Source: Clostridiaceae bacterium (GTDB taxonomy: Bacteria; Bacillota; Clostridia; Saccharofermentanales; DTU023). From it: a stretch of 39,476 nt of DNA. The first letter of the stretch is position 1, and each line of letters starts with the position of its first letter. Position numbers and translations under genes: made by a program. Where the stretch lies: positions 1-39,476 of the forward strand of contig JAAYQX010000020.1 of NCBI GenBank assembly GCA_012519085.1, written 5' to 3'. The notes under the pieces were generated by a model. It saw only the letters and a program-made list of their open reading frames with translations, had not been told where the DNA came from and ran no database searches. Positions 25,210-33,616 of the stretch are shown piece after piece.

Positions 25210-25839
25210 ATGGCAAGATATACTGATGCTACCTGCAGACTCTGCCGCCGTGAAGGTGCAAAATTATTTTTGAAGGGTCAAAGGTGTTATTCTCAAGAAA
25301 AATGTGCTTTAGGAAATCATCCCGGTGCGCGCAAAGGCGTTCCCGGCATGCATCCGCAGAGCAGAAGAAAACAATCGGAATATGGTATGCAGCTGCGTGC
25401 CAAGCAAAGAACCAAGCGCTTCTATGGTGTTCTGGAATCTCAGTTCCGTCGCTTCTACGCCCGTGCTGAGAGAATGCCTGGCAAAACAGGTGAAAATCTG
25501 CTGGCGCTACTCGAACTACGTTTAGACAATATTGTCTATCGATTGGGATTTGCTGAATCCAGAGCCCACGCCAGGCAGTTGGTAACGCACGGACATATTG
25601 AAGTTAATGGCAAGAAGCTTGATATTCCCTCAGCTACTTTAAGTGTAAATGATGAAGTCACAGTCTCTGAGAAAGCACGTAAATTTAAGTTTTTTGAGGA
25701 GATGAGTGAGAGACCGGTACCAGGATGGCTGAGTGTAGATTCCTCAGCACTGAAAGGTACGGTTTTGAGCATACCGACGCGTGAAGAAGTCGACGTTGAT
25801 GTGGAAGAGACCTTGATCGTTGAGCTTTACTCGAAGTAA
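25210..25839 (+). CDS. rpsD: 30S ribosomal protein S4, zinc-binding form
   Basis: 209 residues, standard. Starts 30S assembly and affects decoding accuracy with S5. The N-terminal zinc site C9-x2-C12 and C26-x5-C32 marks the C+ form. The S4 domain has [21 protein letters not shown]. In B. subtilis rpsD is alone elsewhere, but in Clostridia and E. coli it is in the alpha operon as here, where S4 can act as the regulator. AAGGAAGG precedes the ATG. Confidence 0.97.
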   Translation: MARYTDATCRLCRREGAKLFLKGQRCYSQEKCALGNHPGARKGVPGMHPQSRRKQSEYGMQLRAKQRTKRFYGVLESQFRRFYARAERMPGKTGENLLALLELRLDNIVYRLGFAESRAHARQLVTHGHIEVNGKKLDIPSATLSVNDEVTVSEKARKFKFFEEMSERPVPGWLSVDSSALKGTVLSIPTREEVDVDVEETLIVELYSK

Positions 25840-25886
25840 AAATTGAGGATCAAACTGCATGACTTTAAGTAGTTGAGGAGGCAGGA

Positions 25887-26843
25887 ATGTTTGAAAATAA
25901 GAACCCGGTAGTTGAATACAGTGATTTTAATGAAGACGGCTCCTACGGTAAATTTGTTGTTGAACCGCTTGTCCGTGGTTATGGCATAACTTTAGGTAAT
26001 GCTCTACGCCGTGTTCTGTTGTCCTCATTGCCAGGCGCAGCTGTCACGGCTATTCGCATTGATGGTATTTATCAGGAGTTTTCTACAATTCCGGGAGTGG
26101 TGGAAGATATTACCGAGATCATTCTCAATGTGAAGGCAATTTGTATTAAGTTGCATACGGAGGGTCCTAAAACTGTTTATATTAATGTTGAAGAAGGCAA
26201 GACGGGTGAAGTGACTGCGGGAGATATTATTCGTGATGACGAAGTAGAGATAGTTAATCCCGACTTGGTGCTCTGTACTCTTAACGGCAAAGGCCGCCTG
26301 TTTATGGAGTTGCAGATCGAAAAGGGCGTTGGTTACTCAAGTGCCGAAAAGAATAAAATTTCCAATCGGCCGATAGGTGTTATCCCTGTTGATTCTATCT
26401 TCAATCCAGTCAGAAAAGTTGATTACAAAGTTGAGGACACCCGTGTTGGACAGATTACGGATTACGATAAATTGACGATGCTGATCTGGACGGACGGCAC
26501 TATTGCTGCTAATGATGCACTGAGTGCTGCTTCGAAGATCCTGACAGATCATCTGCATATGTTTGAAGACTTGACCCGTTCTGAAGTCCAGGAAGTTGCA
26601 GCAGATGAAATTGTGGATGAGGCTAGCGACAATTATATTTATGAAACGCTGATTGAGGACTTGGATTTTTCCGTAAGAACCTATAATTGTCTGAAACGTG
26701 CCGGAATCAATACTGTTGGTGATCTGATCACCCGTACTGAGGCCGATATGATGAAAGTTCGCAATCTTGGCAAAAAATCACTGGAAGAAGTGGTTCTGAA
26801 ACTTGCAGAGATGGAACTGGCACTGGCAGATAATGATGACTAG
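25887..26843 (+). CDS. rpoA: DNA-directed RNA polymerase subunit alpha
   Basis: 318 residues, standard. Its N-terminal domain dimerises and starts polymerase assembly (KFVVEPLVRGYGITLGNALRRVLLSSLPGAAVTAIRI). The C-terminal domain, after a flexible acidic linker near 225-245, has the promoter-element-binding part SVRTYNCLKRAGINTVGDLITRTEADMMKVRNLGKKSLEEV. GAGGAGG precedes the ATG. Its place between rpsD and rplQ is the usual one. Confidence 0.98.
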   Translation: MFENKNPVVEYSDFNEDGSYGKFVVEPLVRGYGITLGNALRRVLLSSLPGAAVTAIRIDGIYQEFSTIPGVVEDITEIILNVKAICIKLHTEGPKTVYINVEEGKTGEVTAGDIIRDDEVEIVNPDLVLCTLNGKGRLFMELQIEKGVGYSSAEKNKISNRPIGVIPVDSIFNPVRKVDYKVEDTRVGQITDYDKLTMLIWTDGTIAANDALSAASKILTDHLHMFEDLTRSEVQEVAADEIVDEASDNYIYETLIEDLDFSVRTYNCLKRAGINTVGDLITRTEADMMKVRNLGKKSLEEVVLKLAEMELALADNDD

Positions 26844-26871
26844 CAAGTGCTGAAGAGGAGGATATAGATAA

Positions 26872-27396
26872 ATGTCCGGATATAGAAAACTTGGCCGTCC
26901 TACCGGAGCGCGCATGTCAATGCTTAGAGGACAGGTCACGAGCCTGATAGTTAATGGCTCGATTAAAACTACTAAAACCAGAGCCAAAGAGGTACAGCGA
27001 ATTGCTGAGAAGTTAATTACTCTGGCTGTGAAAGAAAAAGATAATTACACGTCCAGGGAAGTAAAGGTCTCTGCCGCCAAGCTTGATAGCAAAGGCAGAA
27101 AAATTTTGCGGACAGCTACTTCCAAGCATGGCAATGTATATGATGTAGTTGAACGTGAAACTAAGACACAAACGGTCTCTGTTGATAAACCTTCCAGGCT
27201 TGCTGCCAGACGTAAAATGATTGCCATGATGAATGAACAGCATACAGCGGAGGGCAATCGTATCAATACTGTCAATTATTTGTTCAGTGACGTTGCGGAA
27301 CGCTATGTTGGCAGACAGGGCGGCTACACGCGTATCATCCCTCTAGGTCCAAGACGCGGCGATGCCGCTGAAATGGTTATCTTGGAGCTTGTTTAA
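26872..27396 (+). CDS. rplQ: 50S ribosomal protein L17 with internal insert
   Basis: 174 residues compared with about 120-127 in most bacteria. The N-terminal part (GYRKLGRPTGARMSMLRGQVTSL) and C-terminal part (YVGRQGGYTRIIPLGPRRGDAAEMVILELV) are normal. The extra length is an insert at about residues 58-108, rich in Lys and Val. Comparable inserts occur in L17 of many Lachnospiraceae- and Ruminococcaceae-type Clostridia, which supports the taxonomic placement. It is the last gene of the ribosomal cluster and a terminator-like hairpin follows. Confidence 0.95.
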   Translation: MSGYRKLGRPTGARMSMLRGQVTSLIVNGSIKTTKTRAKEVQRIAEKLITLAVKEKDNYTSREVKVSAAKLDSKGRKILRTATSKHGNVYDVVERETKTQTVSVDKPSRLAARRKMIAMMNEQHTAEGNRINTVNYLFSDVAERYVGRQGGYTRIIPLGPRRGDAAEMVILELV

Positions 27397-27462
27397 CCAA
27401 TAGAGCCACTGTCCTATCGCTGTGGGCATCTTAATTTGAAACGGCCAACTTGTGTTATTTTG

Positions 27463-27495
27463 AAGGACTGACGGCTATAGCTATCAGTCCTTTAT
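27463..27495 (+). terminator. probable terminator after the ribosomal cluster
   Basis: AAGGACTGA (27463-27471) pairs perfectly with TCAGTCCTT (27484-27492), and some inner bases can also pair. The run after it is short (TTTAT), so termination may be partial, letting some transcripts continue into the ECF genes. Confidence 0.65.
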
Positions 27496-27521
27496 CCAAT
27501 ATTTGGGAGTTATCTGCGCAA

Positions 27522-29348
27522 GTGGAAGCAAGATTTGAGTGTGAAATTGATAAAATTGAGACAGGTGTGCTGCTTCAGGACATCAGTTTCACCTATGATC
27601 TGGGTTTGCCGCAGGAAACTAAAGCTCTAAGTAATATCAATCTGGAAGTTAGGGCAGGTCAGCATGTGGCTGTGCTGGGACATAATGGATCCGGCAAGTC
27701 TACTCTGGCGCATTTAATCAATGCCTTATTATTGCCTCAAGAAGGCAATATTGTTATTTTTGGTCGTGAACCCTCTGACGATGAAGCAATCTGGGAAATT
27801 AGATGCCGATCCGGTATGGTTTTTCAGAATCCAGATAACCAGATTATAGGTACGACATTGGAGGAGGATGTAGCTTTCGGTCCGGAGAACTTAGGTCTGC
27901 CTCAAAGCGAGTTAAGGCAGAGAGTTGATTTTGCCTTGGAACAAGTTGGATTGACAGAGCTGGCACAAAGACCCCCTCACACACTTTCCGGCGGTCAGAA
28001 GCAAAAATTGGCGATTGCCGGTATTTTAGCTATGGAACCAAGCTGCCTGATCCTGGACGAGGCTACAGCAATGCTTGATCCGGCCTCCAGAAATGATTTT
28101 ATGGATTTGGTTTTGAGACTGCGTGCAGAGCGCGAACTGACCGTAATCAATATCACCCATAATATGGAAGAGGTGCTGCTGGCTGATTATATCTATGTTG
28201 TTCATAATGGCAAGATAGCCTTGCACGGTACGGCATCTGATATCTTCGATCAGGCGGAATTGATTCGCAGTATGGGACTTGATGTGCCGGTTCATATTGA
28301 GATTGCCGGGGAAATTGCCCGCTTGACGGGTCAGCCGCTGCAAGCGGCGGAAGCTTTTTCTCTGGTTGATGCAATTCAAGCGGTGAACTGTAGATTGTCT
28401 GATCCGCCGCAAGCACGTTCCGGGTTAACTAAGAATAGAGAAGCCGGACAGACCTTTTCGCCTTCGACACATGACGAGTTTCCTGAGCGCAAGACTTTGG
28501 TACGGGTAAGGGGATTATCGTACACCTATAATCCTGATTTGGAGCAGAGTGTCAAGGCATTAAGTGATCTTTCGCTTGATATTTACGAGGGAGAATTCCT
28601 AGGCATTGCCGGTCACAGCGGTTCAGGCAAGTCAACTTTTATTCAGCATTTAAATGGTTTGATCCGTCCCGAGCCGGGAGTTGTCGAGGTGATGGGGCTG
28701 GATGTGTCCGTGAAGAAAAATATCCGCAAGGTGCGTGAGCATCTCGGTTTGTTGTTTCAGTATCCGGAGCAGCAGTTATTTGAGGAGACAGTAGCTGCGG
28801 ATATTGCTTTCGGGCCCAAACAGATGGGTCTATCACCGGCGGAAATTGAGTTGCGGGTTAGAGAGGCAGCTGAATTGACAGGCTTAGAGCCGGCTCTACT
28901 CGATCGTTCACCTTTTGATCTGTCCGGCGGACAAATGCGCAGAGTAGCTATTGCCGGTATCTTGGCTATGAAGCCGGATATTCTGGTGCTGGATGAGCCG
29001 ACTGCGGGTCTGGATCCTGCCGGTAGAGATGAATTGCTGAACTATATTCAGCGCTTGCAGGAAAAGGGACAGACGATCGTGATGATTTCTCACGACATGG
29101 ATCAGCTGGCAGGTCTGTGTGACAGAATTCTGGTTTTGAAAGATGGCGTCAAGTATTTGCTCGGCACTCCGGCTGAGGTATTTGAGACTGAAGAGGCTAT
29201 TGTGAGTGCCGGACTGGCTATGCCGCGTACCAAGATATTCCTGGAGCAACTGTCTAAGATTGATCCCTCCATTCGAACAGATATTTTTACCCCTAAAGAG
29301 GCTGCTCGAGAATTATACTGCCATTATCAGGCGGGAGGAGAGGCCTAA
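27522..29348 (+). CDS. fused ECF transporter ATPase (EcfA1-EcfA2 in one chain)
   Basis: 608 residues from GTG 27522. It holds two complete ABC domains. The first has GHNGSGKST (53-61), FQNPDNQ, LSGGQKQKLAIAG and LILDEATAMLDP, as in EcfA1. The second has GHSGSGKST (364-372), FQYPEQQLFEET, LSGGQMRRVAIAG and LVLDEPTAGLDP, as in EcfA2. A Ser/Pro/Arg-rich linker joins them near residues 295-328. Firmicutes normally encode these as two genes in this place. Together with EcfT it powers vitamin S-components such as QueT. The frame is open back to a TTG at 27450, but that would read through the terminator hairpin. GGGAG at 27505-27509 favours 27522; GTG 27567 is also possible. Confidence 0.9.
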   Translation: MEARFECEIDKIETGVLLQDISFTYDLGLPQETKALSNINLEVRAGQHVAVLGHNGSGKSTLAHLINALLLPQEGNIVIFGREPSDDEAIWEIRCRSGMVFQNPDNQIIGTTLEEDVAFGPENLGLPQSELRQRVDFALEQVGLTELAQRPPHTLSGGQKQKLAIAGILAMEPSCLILDEATAMLDPASRNDFMDLVLRLRAERELTVINITHNMEEVLLADYIYVVHNGKIALHGTASDIFDQAELIRSMGLDVPVHIEIAGEIARLTGQPLQAAEAFSLVDAIQAVNCRLSDPPQARSGLTKNREAGQTFSPSTHDEFPERKTLVRVRGLSYTYNPDLEQSVKALSDLSLDIYEGEFLGIAGHSGSGKSTFIQHLNGLIRPEPGVVEVMGLDVSVKKNIRKVREHLGLLFQYPEQQLFEETVAADIAFGPKQMGLSPAEIELRVREAAELTGLEPALLDRSPFDLSGGQMRRVAIAGILAMKPDILVLDEPTAGLDPAGRDELLNYIQRLQEKGQTIVMISHDMDQLAGLCDRILVLKDGVKYLLGTPAEVFETEEAIVSAGLAMPRTKIFLEQLSKIDPSIRTDIFTPKEAARELYCHYQAGGEA

Positions 29349-30160
29349 TGGGACAGCAAATCGTATTAGGTCAATATGTTCCCGGATCTTCCTTCCTGCA
29401 TAGCTTGGATCCCCGTACCAAGCTGATATCAGCTATTTTGCTGATGATTTTATCCTTGTCCAGTATGTCGGCTGTCTCATTGTCAGTCCTTGCTTTGGTA
29501 GTTTTGGGTTTGATGCTCTTATCCCGGCTTAAGATCGGATTGATTTTAAGAACAATTCGTCCGATTATGCTTTTGCTCCTATTTGCTTTCCTGTTTAATC
29601 TGTTTACCGGTAAAGGTGAGATTATCTTTTCTTATGGCTTTATTGTGATCAGAGAGGATGGCCTGGTAAGGGCAATTAAGATACTGGTGCGGCTGGTCTT
29701 ATTAGTATTATCGACTTCAATTCTGATTACATTGACAACGACACCGATTCTGATTGCCGATGCGATCGAGAGTCTGCTCAGTCCGCTCAAGCGGCTGCGC
29801 TTTCCCGTTCATGAGATTTCCATGATGATGTCGATTGCGCTGCGCTTTATTCCGACTCTGCTGGATGAAATGCAGAAGATTATGAAGGCGCAGTCTTCGC
29901 GTGGGGCTGATTATGACACAGGCAATGCTTTGAAGCGCGCACGGGGTTTTGTTAGTATTCTTGTACCTCTCTTCATTTCCTCGTTCCGACGGGCTGATGA
30001 CCTGGCTACAGCTATGGAGGCCAGATGTTACAGAGGCGGTAAAAACCGGACCAGACTGAAGGTGATTAAATATTCACGTCTGGATCTGCTGTTTGCCGCC
30101 ATGATGATTCTGACGGCTGTGGCCGTTTATGCTTTACCTATTGTTTTCCCCGGGCTTTAG
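29348..30160 (+). CDS. ecfT: ECF transporter transmembrane component EcfT
   Basis: 270 residues with several hydrophobic segments. The long cytoplasmic coupling helices carry the two signature motifs, SSRGADYDTG and AMEARCYRGG (A-R-x type), that contact the two ATPase domains. The opening GQYVPGSSFLHSLDPRTKLI is typical. Its ATG shares a base with the ATPase stop codon, so both are coupled. It completes the energising module for group II ECF transporters. Confidence 0.93.
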   Translation: MGQQIVLGQYVPGSSFLHSLDPRTKLISAILLMILSLSSMSAVSLSVLALVVLGLMLLSRLKIGLILRTIRPIMLLLLFAFLFNLFTGKGEIIFSYGFIVIREDGLVRAIKILVRLVLLVLSTSILITLTTTPILIADAIESLLSPLKRLRFPVHEISMMMSIALRFIPTLLDEMQKIMKAQSSRGADYDTGNALKRARGFVSILVPLFISSFRRADDLATAMEARCYRGGKNRTRLKVIKYSRLDLLFAAMMILTAVAVYALPIVFPGL

Positions 30161-30205
30161 CTTGATGGGTTAGGTATAGATTGCAGTAGCATAGGGAGCT
30201 GATAT

Positions 30206-31180
30206 ATGTTCTATTATCTCGGGCTTGATATTGGTGGCAGTTATCTTAAACTCGGGCTGTTAAACGAGGAAGGCCAATTATTGACCGCTGAGGAGCGCGC
30301 TCACGCAAATGTTTTGTCAGCAGATCATATTGTAGCTGAAATCGACAACATGATTGTTGCCATGCTGAGAAACGCGCAACTCTCAGTTCAAGATGTTCGG
30401 GCTTTAGGTGTCGGCGTTCCCGGCTATGTCGATAATGAAACAGGCTGGATCCTTAATACCAATAATCTGCCCTTTCATCTATTTCCGTTGCGAGACAGTC
30501 TCAACAGTTTGCCGGGGATTCCGATCTATCTGGCCAATGATGCCAATTTGGCGGCGTTAGCTGAAAGTAGGTCAGGCGCAGGCAGATCGTGTAATTTTAT
30601 GCTGATGATAACCCTAGGAACCGGTATCGGGGGAGGTATTATCATCAATGGGGATTTATATGAGGGGTATAATGGGGCAGCTTCTGAATTAGGGCATCAT
30701 GTAATTCGTTTGGGGGGTGAAAAATGCACCTGTGGCAGGCGGGGATGCTATGAGGTTTATGCTTCAGCTACTGCTCTGAAAAGGATTACGGCTAAAGCTG
30801 CCAGAGAAAATCCTAAGTCCGGTCTTGCCGGTCTGATAGCGGAACACGGAGGAGTGGTTACAGGTAAAACAGCCTTTATGGCGAGAGACTTCGGCGATGA
30901 AATAGCTGCTGCTGTAATAGCTGAATATACCACTAATGTCGCAGAGGGCTGTGCTAATCTGGTTAATATATTGATGCCGGAGCTAATTGTTCTGGGTGGC
31001 GGCATCAGTCAGGCTGGCGAGGATTTTCTGGCTGAGGTTGCTGCGAAAGTTTATGAACTGATATATTTGCCGCCGTTGTGTACCCGTCCGACTTTTGCTC
31101 TGGCAGAGCTGGGAAATGAGGCGGGAGTTATAGGAGCGGCTTTCTATGCTATGGACTGTCTCAACAAAGGTGCAAAATGA
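30206..31180 (+). CDS. ROK family sugar kinase (glucokinase-like)
   Basis: 324 residues. The ATP-binding motif LDIGGSYLKLGL (7-18) opens the protein. Sugar binding and catalysis are shown by N111-D112 in LANDAN and E161-LGH164. The ROK zinc motif C174-T-C176-GRRG-C181-Y-E is complete, so this is a kinase and not a ROK repressor; there is no N-terminal DNA-binding domain. Glucose or another hexose is the probable substrate. It lies between ecfT and truA, where most Firmicutes have no gene, and its stop overlaps truA by four bases. GGGAG precedes the ATG. Confidence 0.88.
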   Translation: MFYYLGLDIGGSYLKLGLLNEEGQLLTAEERAHANVLSADHIVAEIDNMIVAMLRNAQLSVQDVRALGVGVPGYVDNETGWILNTNNLPFHLFPLRDSLNSLPGIPIYLANDANLAALAESRSGAGRSCNFMLMITLGTGIGGGIIINGDLYEGYNGAASELGHHVIRLGGEKCTCGRRGCYEVYASATALKRITAKAARENPKSGLAGLIAEHGGVVTGKTAFMARDFGDEIAAAVIAEYTTNVAEGCANLVNILMPELIVLGGGISQAGEDFLAEVAAKVYELIYLPPLCTRPTFALAELGNEAGVIGAAFYAMDCLNKGAK

Positions 31181-32007
31181 TTTCAGGTCGGAAACGTAAA
31201 ATTGCTTTAGCGGTTGAATACGACGGCAGTTGCTTTCATGGTTGGCAACGCCAGCAAAATGCGTTGTCTGTGCAAGAAATTCTAGAAAGCGCCTGGCTGG
31301 AACTTACAGGTGAAAAAATAGTAATCACCGGCTGTAGCCGAACTGATGCCGGTGTATCGGCACGGCGTCATATTTCCCATTTCAGCACCGCAACTTCTAT
31401 CCCTGACGAAAAAATTTTCCTCGCTCTGAACAGTAAATTGCGTCCCGGTCTTTCAGTCCTGGCCAGTAGAGGAGTGCCTGCTAATTTTAATGCCAGATAC
31501 GGAGCCTTAGGCAAGACCTATAGCTACAGATTATTGTGCTCACCTGCCAGACCGGCGATTGAGCGCAGAACTTGCGCTTGGTTACCTCTGGAGCCTGATT
31601 ACAGTTTAATGACTTCAAGTCTGGATTATTTTATCGGGGAGCATGATTTTTCGTCTTTGATGGATCAGGGCAGTCCCAGTAAAAGGCATCGCCGCACAAT
31701 TTTTGACCTGGTGTTGACACGGGAAGAAATTGACAGGCTTGTGGGAACAGAATATCGATTAACTGTAACAGGTGATGGCTTTTTATATCATATGGTGCGT
31801 ATACTAATGGGTACAATAGTGGCAGTTGGACAGAAAAAGATTGCTCTTTGTGATATTGCGGCCCTGATTGAGCAGAAAGATCGAACCAAGATGGGAATAA
31901 CTATGCCGGCGGCAGGGCTAGTCTTAGAAAAGGTATTTTATCGTCACAATCTATTTGACAATGATTCGTGGCCCTATGCCAGAGGAGATGAAAATGGAAA
32001 ATATTAA
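31177..32007 (+). CDS. truA: tRNA pseudouridine(38-40) synthase
   Basis: 276 residues. Makes pseudouridine at positions 38-40 of the tRNA anticodon stem. The catalytic Asp is D57 in GCSRTDAGV. Other features are VEYDGSCFHGWQRQ at the start and GDGFLYHMVRILMGTIV near the end. The ATGA overlap with the ROK kinase points to coupled translation. In Firmicutes truA normally follows ecfT and precedes rplM-rpsI; here pncB follows instead. Confidence 0.95.
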   Translation: MISGRKRKIALAVEYDGSCFHGWQRQQNALSVQEILESAWLELTGEKIVITGCSRTDAGVSARRHISHFSTATSIPDEKIFLALNSKLRPGLSVLASRGVPANFNARYGALGKTYSYRLLCSPARPAIERRTCAWLPLEPDYSLMTSSLDYFIGEHDFSSLMDQGSPSKRHRRTIFDLVLTREEIDRLVGTEYRLTVTGDGFLYHMVRILMGTIVAVGQKKIALCDIAALIEQKDRTKMGITMPAAGLVLEKVFYRHNLFDNDSWPYARGDENGKY

Positions 32008-33454
32008 CTGGAATCTTCGTACCAATATGACTATGTTGACTGATTTTTACGAACTCACCATGGCTAACGGGTATTTGCTGCACGGGATGAAGGACAAGAT
32101 TGCCTGTTTTGATCTATATTTCCGCAACATTCCCGATTCCGGTGGTTTTGCTATTATGGCGGGCGTAGAGCAGATGATAGACTATTTGTCCGATCTGCAT
32201 TTTACTGATTCCGATATTAAGTATTTGTCTGATCAGGGCGTTTTTTGCCAGGAATTTTTGCATTATCTGCGTGATTTTAAGTTTTCCTGTGATGTCTGGT
32301 GCATACCGGAGGGAATGCCGATTTTCCCTAATGAACCGATTGTCAAAGTCCGAGGCCCAATTATGCAAGCACAGATGATTGAGACTATGTTGTTAGTCAC
32401 AATAAACCATCAAAGCCTGATTGCAACGAAGGCTTCCAGAATAGTTCGGGCAGCGGCAGGGAGGCCGGTATTGGAATTTGGTGCCCGAAGAGCACAGGGA
32501 TACGATGCTTCTGTGTTGGGAGCCAGAGCGGCTTATATTGCCGGTGTCGCCGGCACTTCGTGTACTATTGCCGGACAACAGTTTGGTATTCCCAGTCTGG
32601 GCACTATGGCTCACAGCTGGGTACAGGCCTTTGAAAATGAATTTGAGGCTTTTAAGGCTTATGCGCTGGCTTTCCCTGACGACTGCCTCTTGTTGGTGGA
32701 TACCTATAATACTCTGAAAAGCGGTGTCCCCAATGCAATCCGCACCGCCAAGGAAGTTTTGGAACCTATGGGCAAACGTCTCTTAGGCATCAGGATTGAC
32801 TCCGGAGATCTGACCTATATGACGGTTGAAACACGCAAAATGCTGGATGCAGCCGGCCTGGAAGATTGTAAGATAACCGTCTCGAATTCGATGGATGAAT
32901 ATTTAATTCGTGAATTGATCCACCAGGGTGCCTGCATTGACTCTTTTGGTGTGGGAGAGCGACTGATTACGTCCAGGTCAGAGCCGGTTTTCGGTGGCGT
33001 CTATAAATTGAGTGCGATTGGTGAGGCTGGACAGAAACTGGAACCCCGCATGAAGATTTCTGATAACACTGAGAAGGTGACAAATCCCGGCTGCAAAGAG
33101 TTATGGCGCTTTTACGATCGGGAAAGCGGCAAAGCACTTGCCGACCTGATTACTTTGGAAGGCGAAATGATTGCCGAGGATGAGCCATATGAGATATTTG
33201 ATCCGCTGCATACCTGGAAACGAAAGACCCTGGATAATTTCGTCGCTAAAAAGCTTTTGGAACCGGTTTTCAAACAGGGTGTGCTGGTATATAGGCGTCG
33301 GGATATTGAAGAAATTCGCACCTATTGCGCCAGTCAGCTGGAGACTCTGTATGAGACATCCAAGCGCTTTGAGTACCCGCAGATATACTATGTCGATCTC
33401 TCGCAGAAACTGTGGGATCTGAGAGAAAATTATCTGCGCCGGCATTCCTGGTGA
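31994..33454 (+). CDS. pncB: nicotinate phosphoribosyltransferase
   Basis: 486 residues from ATG 31994. Joins nicotinate to PRPP in NAD salvage. Family features are TDFYELTMANGYL near the start, the catalytic-type H207 in GTMAHSWVQAF, and the RIDSGDLTYM segment that binds the phosphoribosyl group. The length fits the long Gram-positive type. AGAGGAG lies 6 bases before the ATG; longer starts from 31955 onward would lie deeper inside truA and have no ribosome site. It overlaps truA by 14 bases, so it belongs to the same transcript. Confidence 0.93.
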   Translation: MENINWNLRTNMTMLTDFYELTMANGYLLHGMKDKIACFDLYFRNIPDSGGFAIMAGVEQMIDYLSDLHFTDSDIKYLSDQGVFCQEFLHYLRDFKFSCDVWCIPEGMPIFPNEPIVKVRGPIMQAQMIETMLLVTINHQSLIATKASRIVRAAAGRPVLEFGARRAQGYDASVLGARAAYIAGVAGTSCTIAGQQFGIPSLGTMAHSWVQAFENEFEAFKAYALAFPDDCLLLVDTYNTLKSGVPNAIRTAKEVLEPMGKRLLGIRIDSGDLTYMTVETRKMLDAAGLEDCKITVSNSMDEYLIRELIHQGACIDSFGVGERLITSRSEPVFGGVYKLSAIGEAGQKLEPRMKISDNTEKVTNPGCKELWRFYDRESGKALADLITLEGEMIAEDEPYEIFDPLHTWKRKTLDNFVAKKLLEPVFKQGVLVYRRRDIEEIRTYCASQLETLYETSKRFEYPQIYYVDLSQKLWDLRENYLRRHSW

Positions 33455-33484
33455 AAATGTGCTTATGATCCAGGGAGCAGCTAG

Positions 33485-33513
33485 TTGGCTTTATTCAAAG
33501 TGTGAATTATAAT
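33485..33513 (+). promoter_or_regulatory. promoter of the nucleoside transporter operon
   Basis: TTGGCT at 33485-33490, a 17-base spacer and a perfect TATAAT at 33508-33513. Expected start near 33520, so the leader is about 97 bases. Confidence 0.7.
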
Positions 33514-33549
33514 ACATTATGAGAGAGCCCTGTTTATCCGGTACTGATT

Positions 33550-33592
33550 ATCCTGAGATAGGATGATGTGTATAAATGCCGTCTTGTACGGC
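33550..33592 (+). other. two small hairpins in the leader of the BMP gene
   Basis: ATCCT/AGGAT (33550-33564) and GCCGT/ACGGC (33578-33592) lie between the promoter and the ribosome site. They are short, and no purine-riboswitch core was recognised. Confidence 0.35.
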
Positions 33593-33616
33593 TAAAGTAT
33601 AAAAAAGGAGGAAAAT

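Noticed and set aside
27450-27521. longer N-terminus of the fused ECF ATPase from a TTG
   Set aside because: The extension would read through a terminator hairpin, begins with a rare start and does not resemble the family.
33514-33600. purine riboswitch upstream of the nucleoside-binding lipoprotein
   Set aside because: Only two short hairpins are visible and none of the conserved purine-riboswitch core was found.
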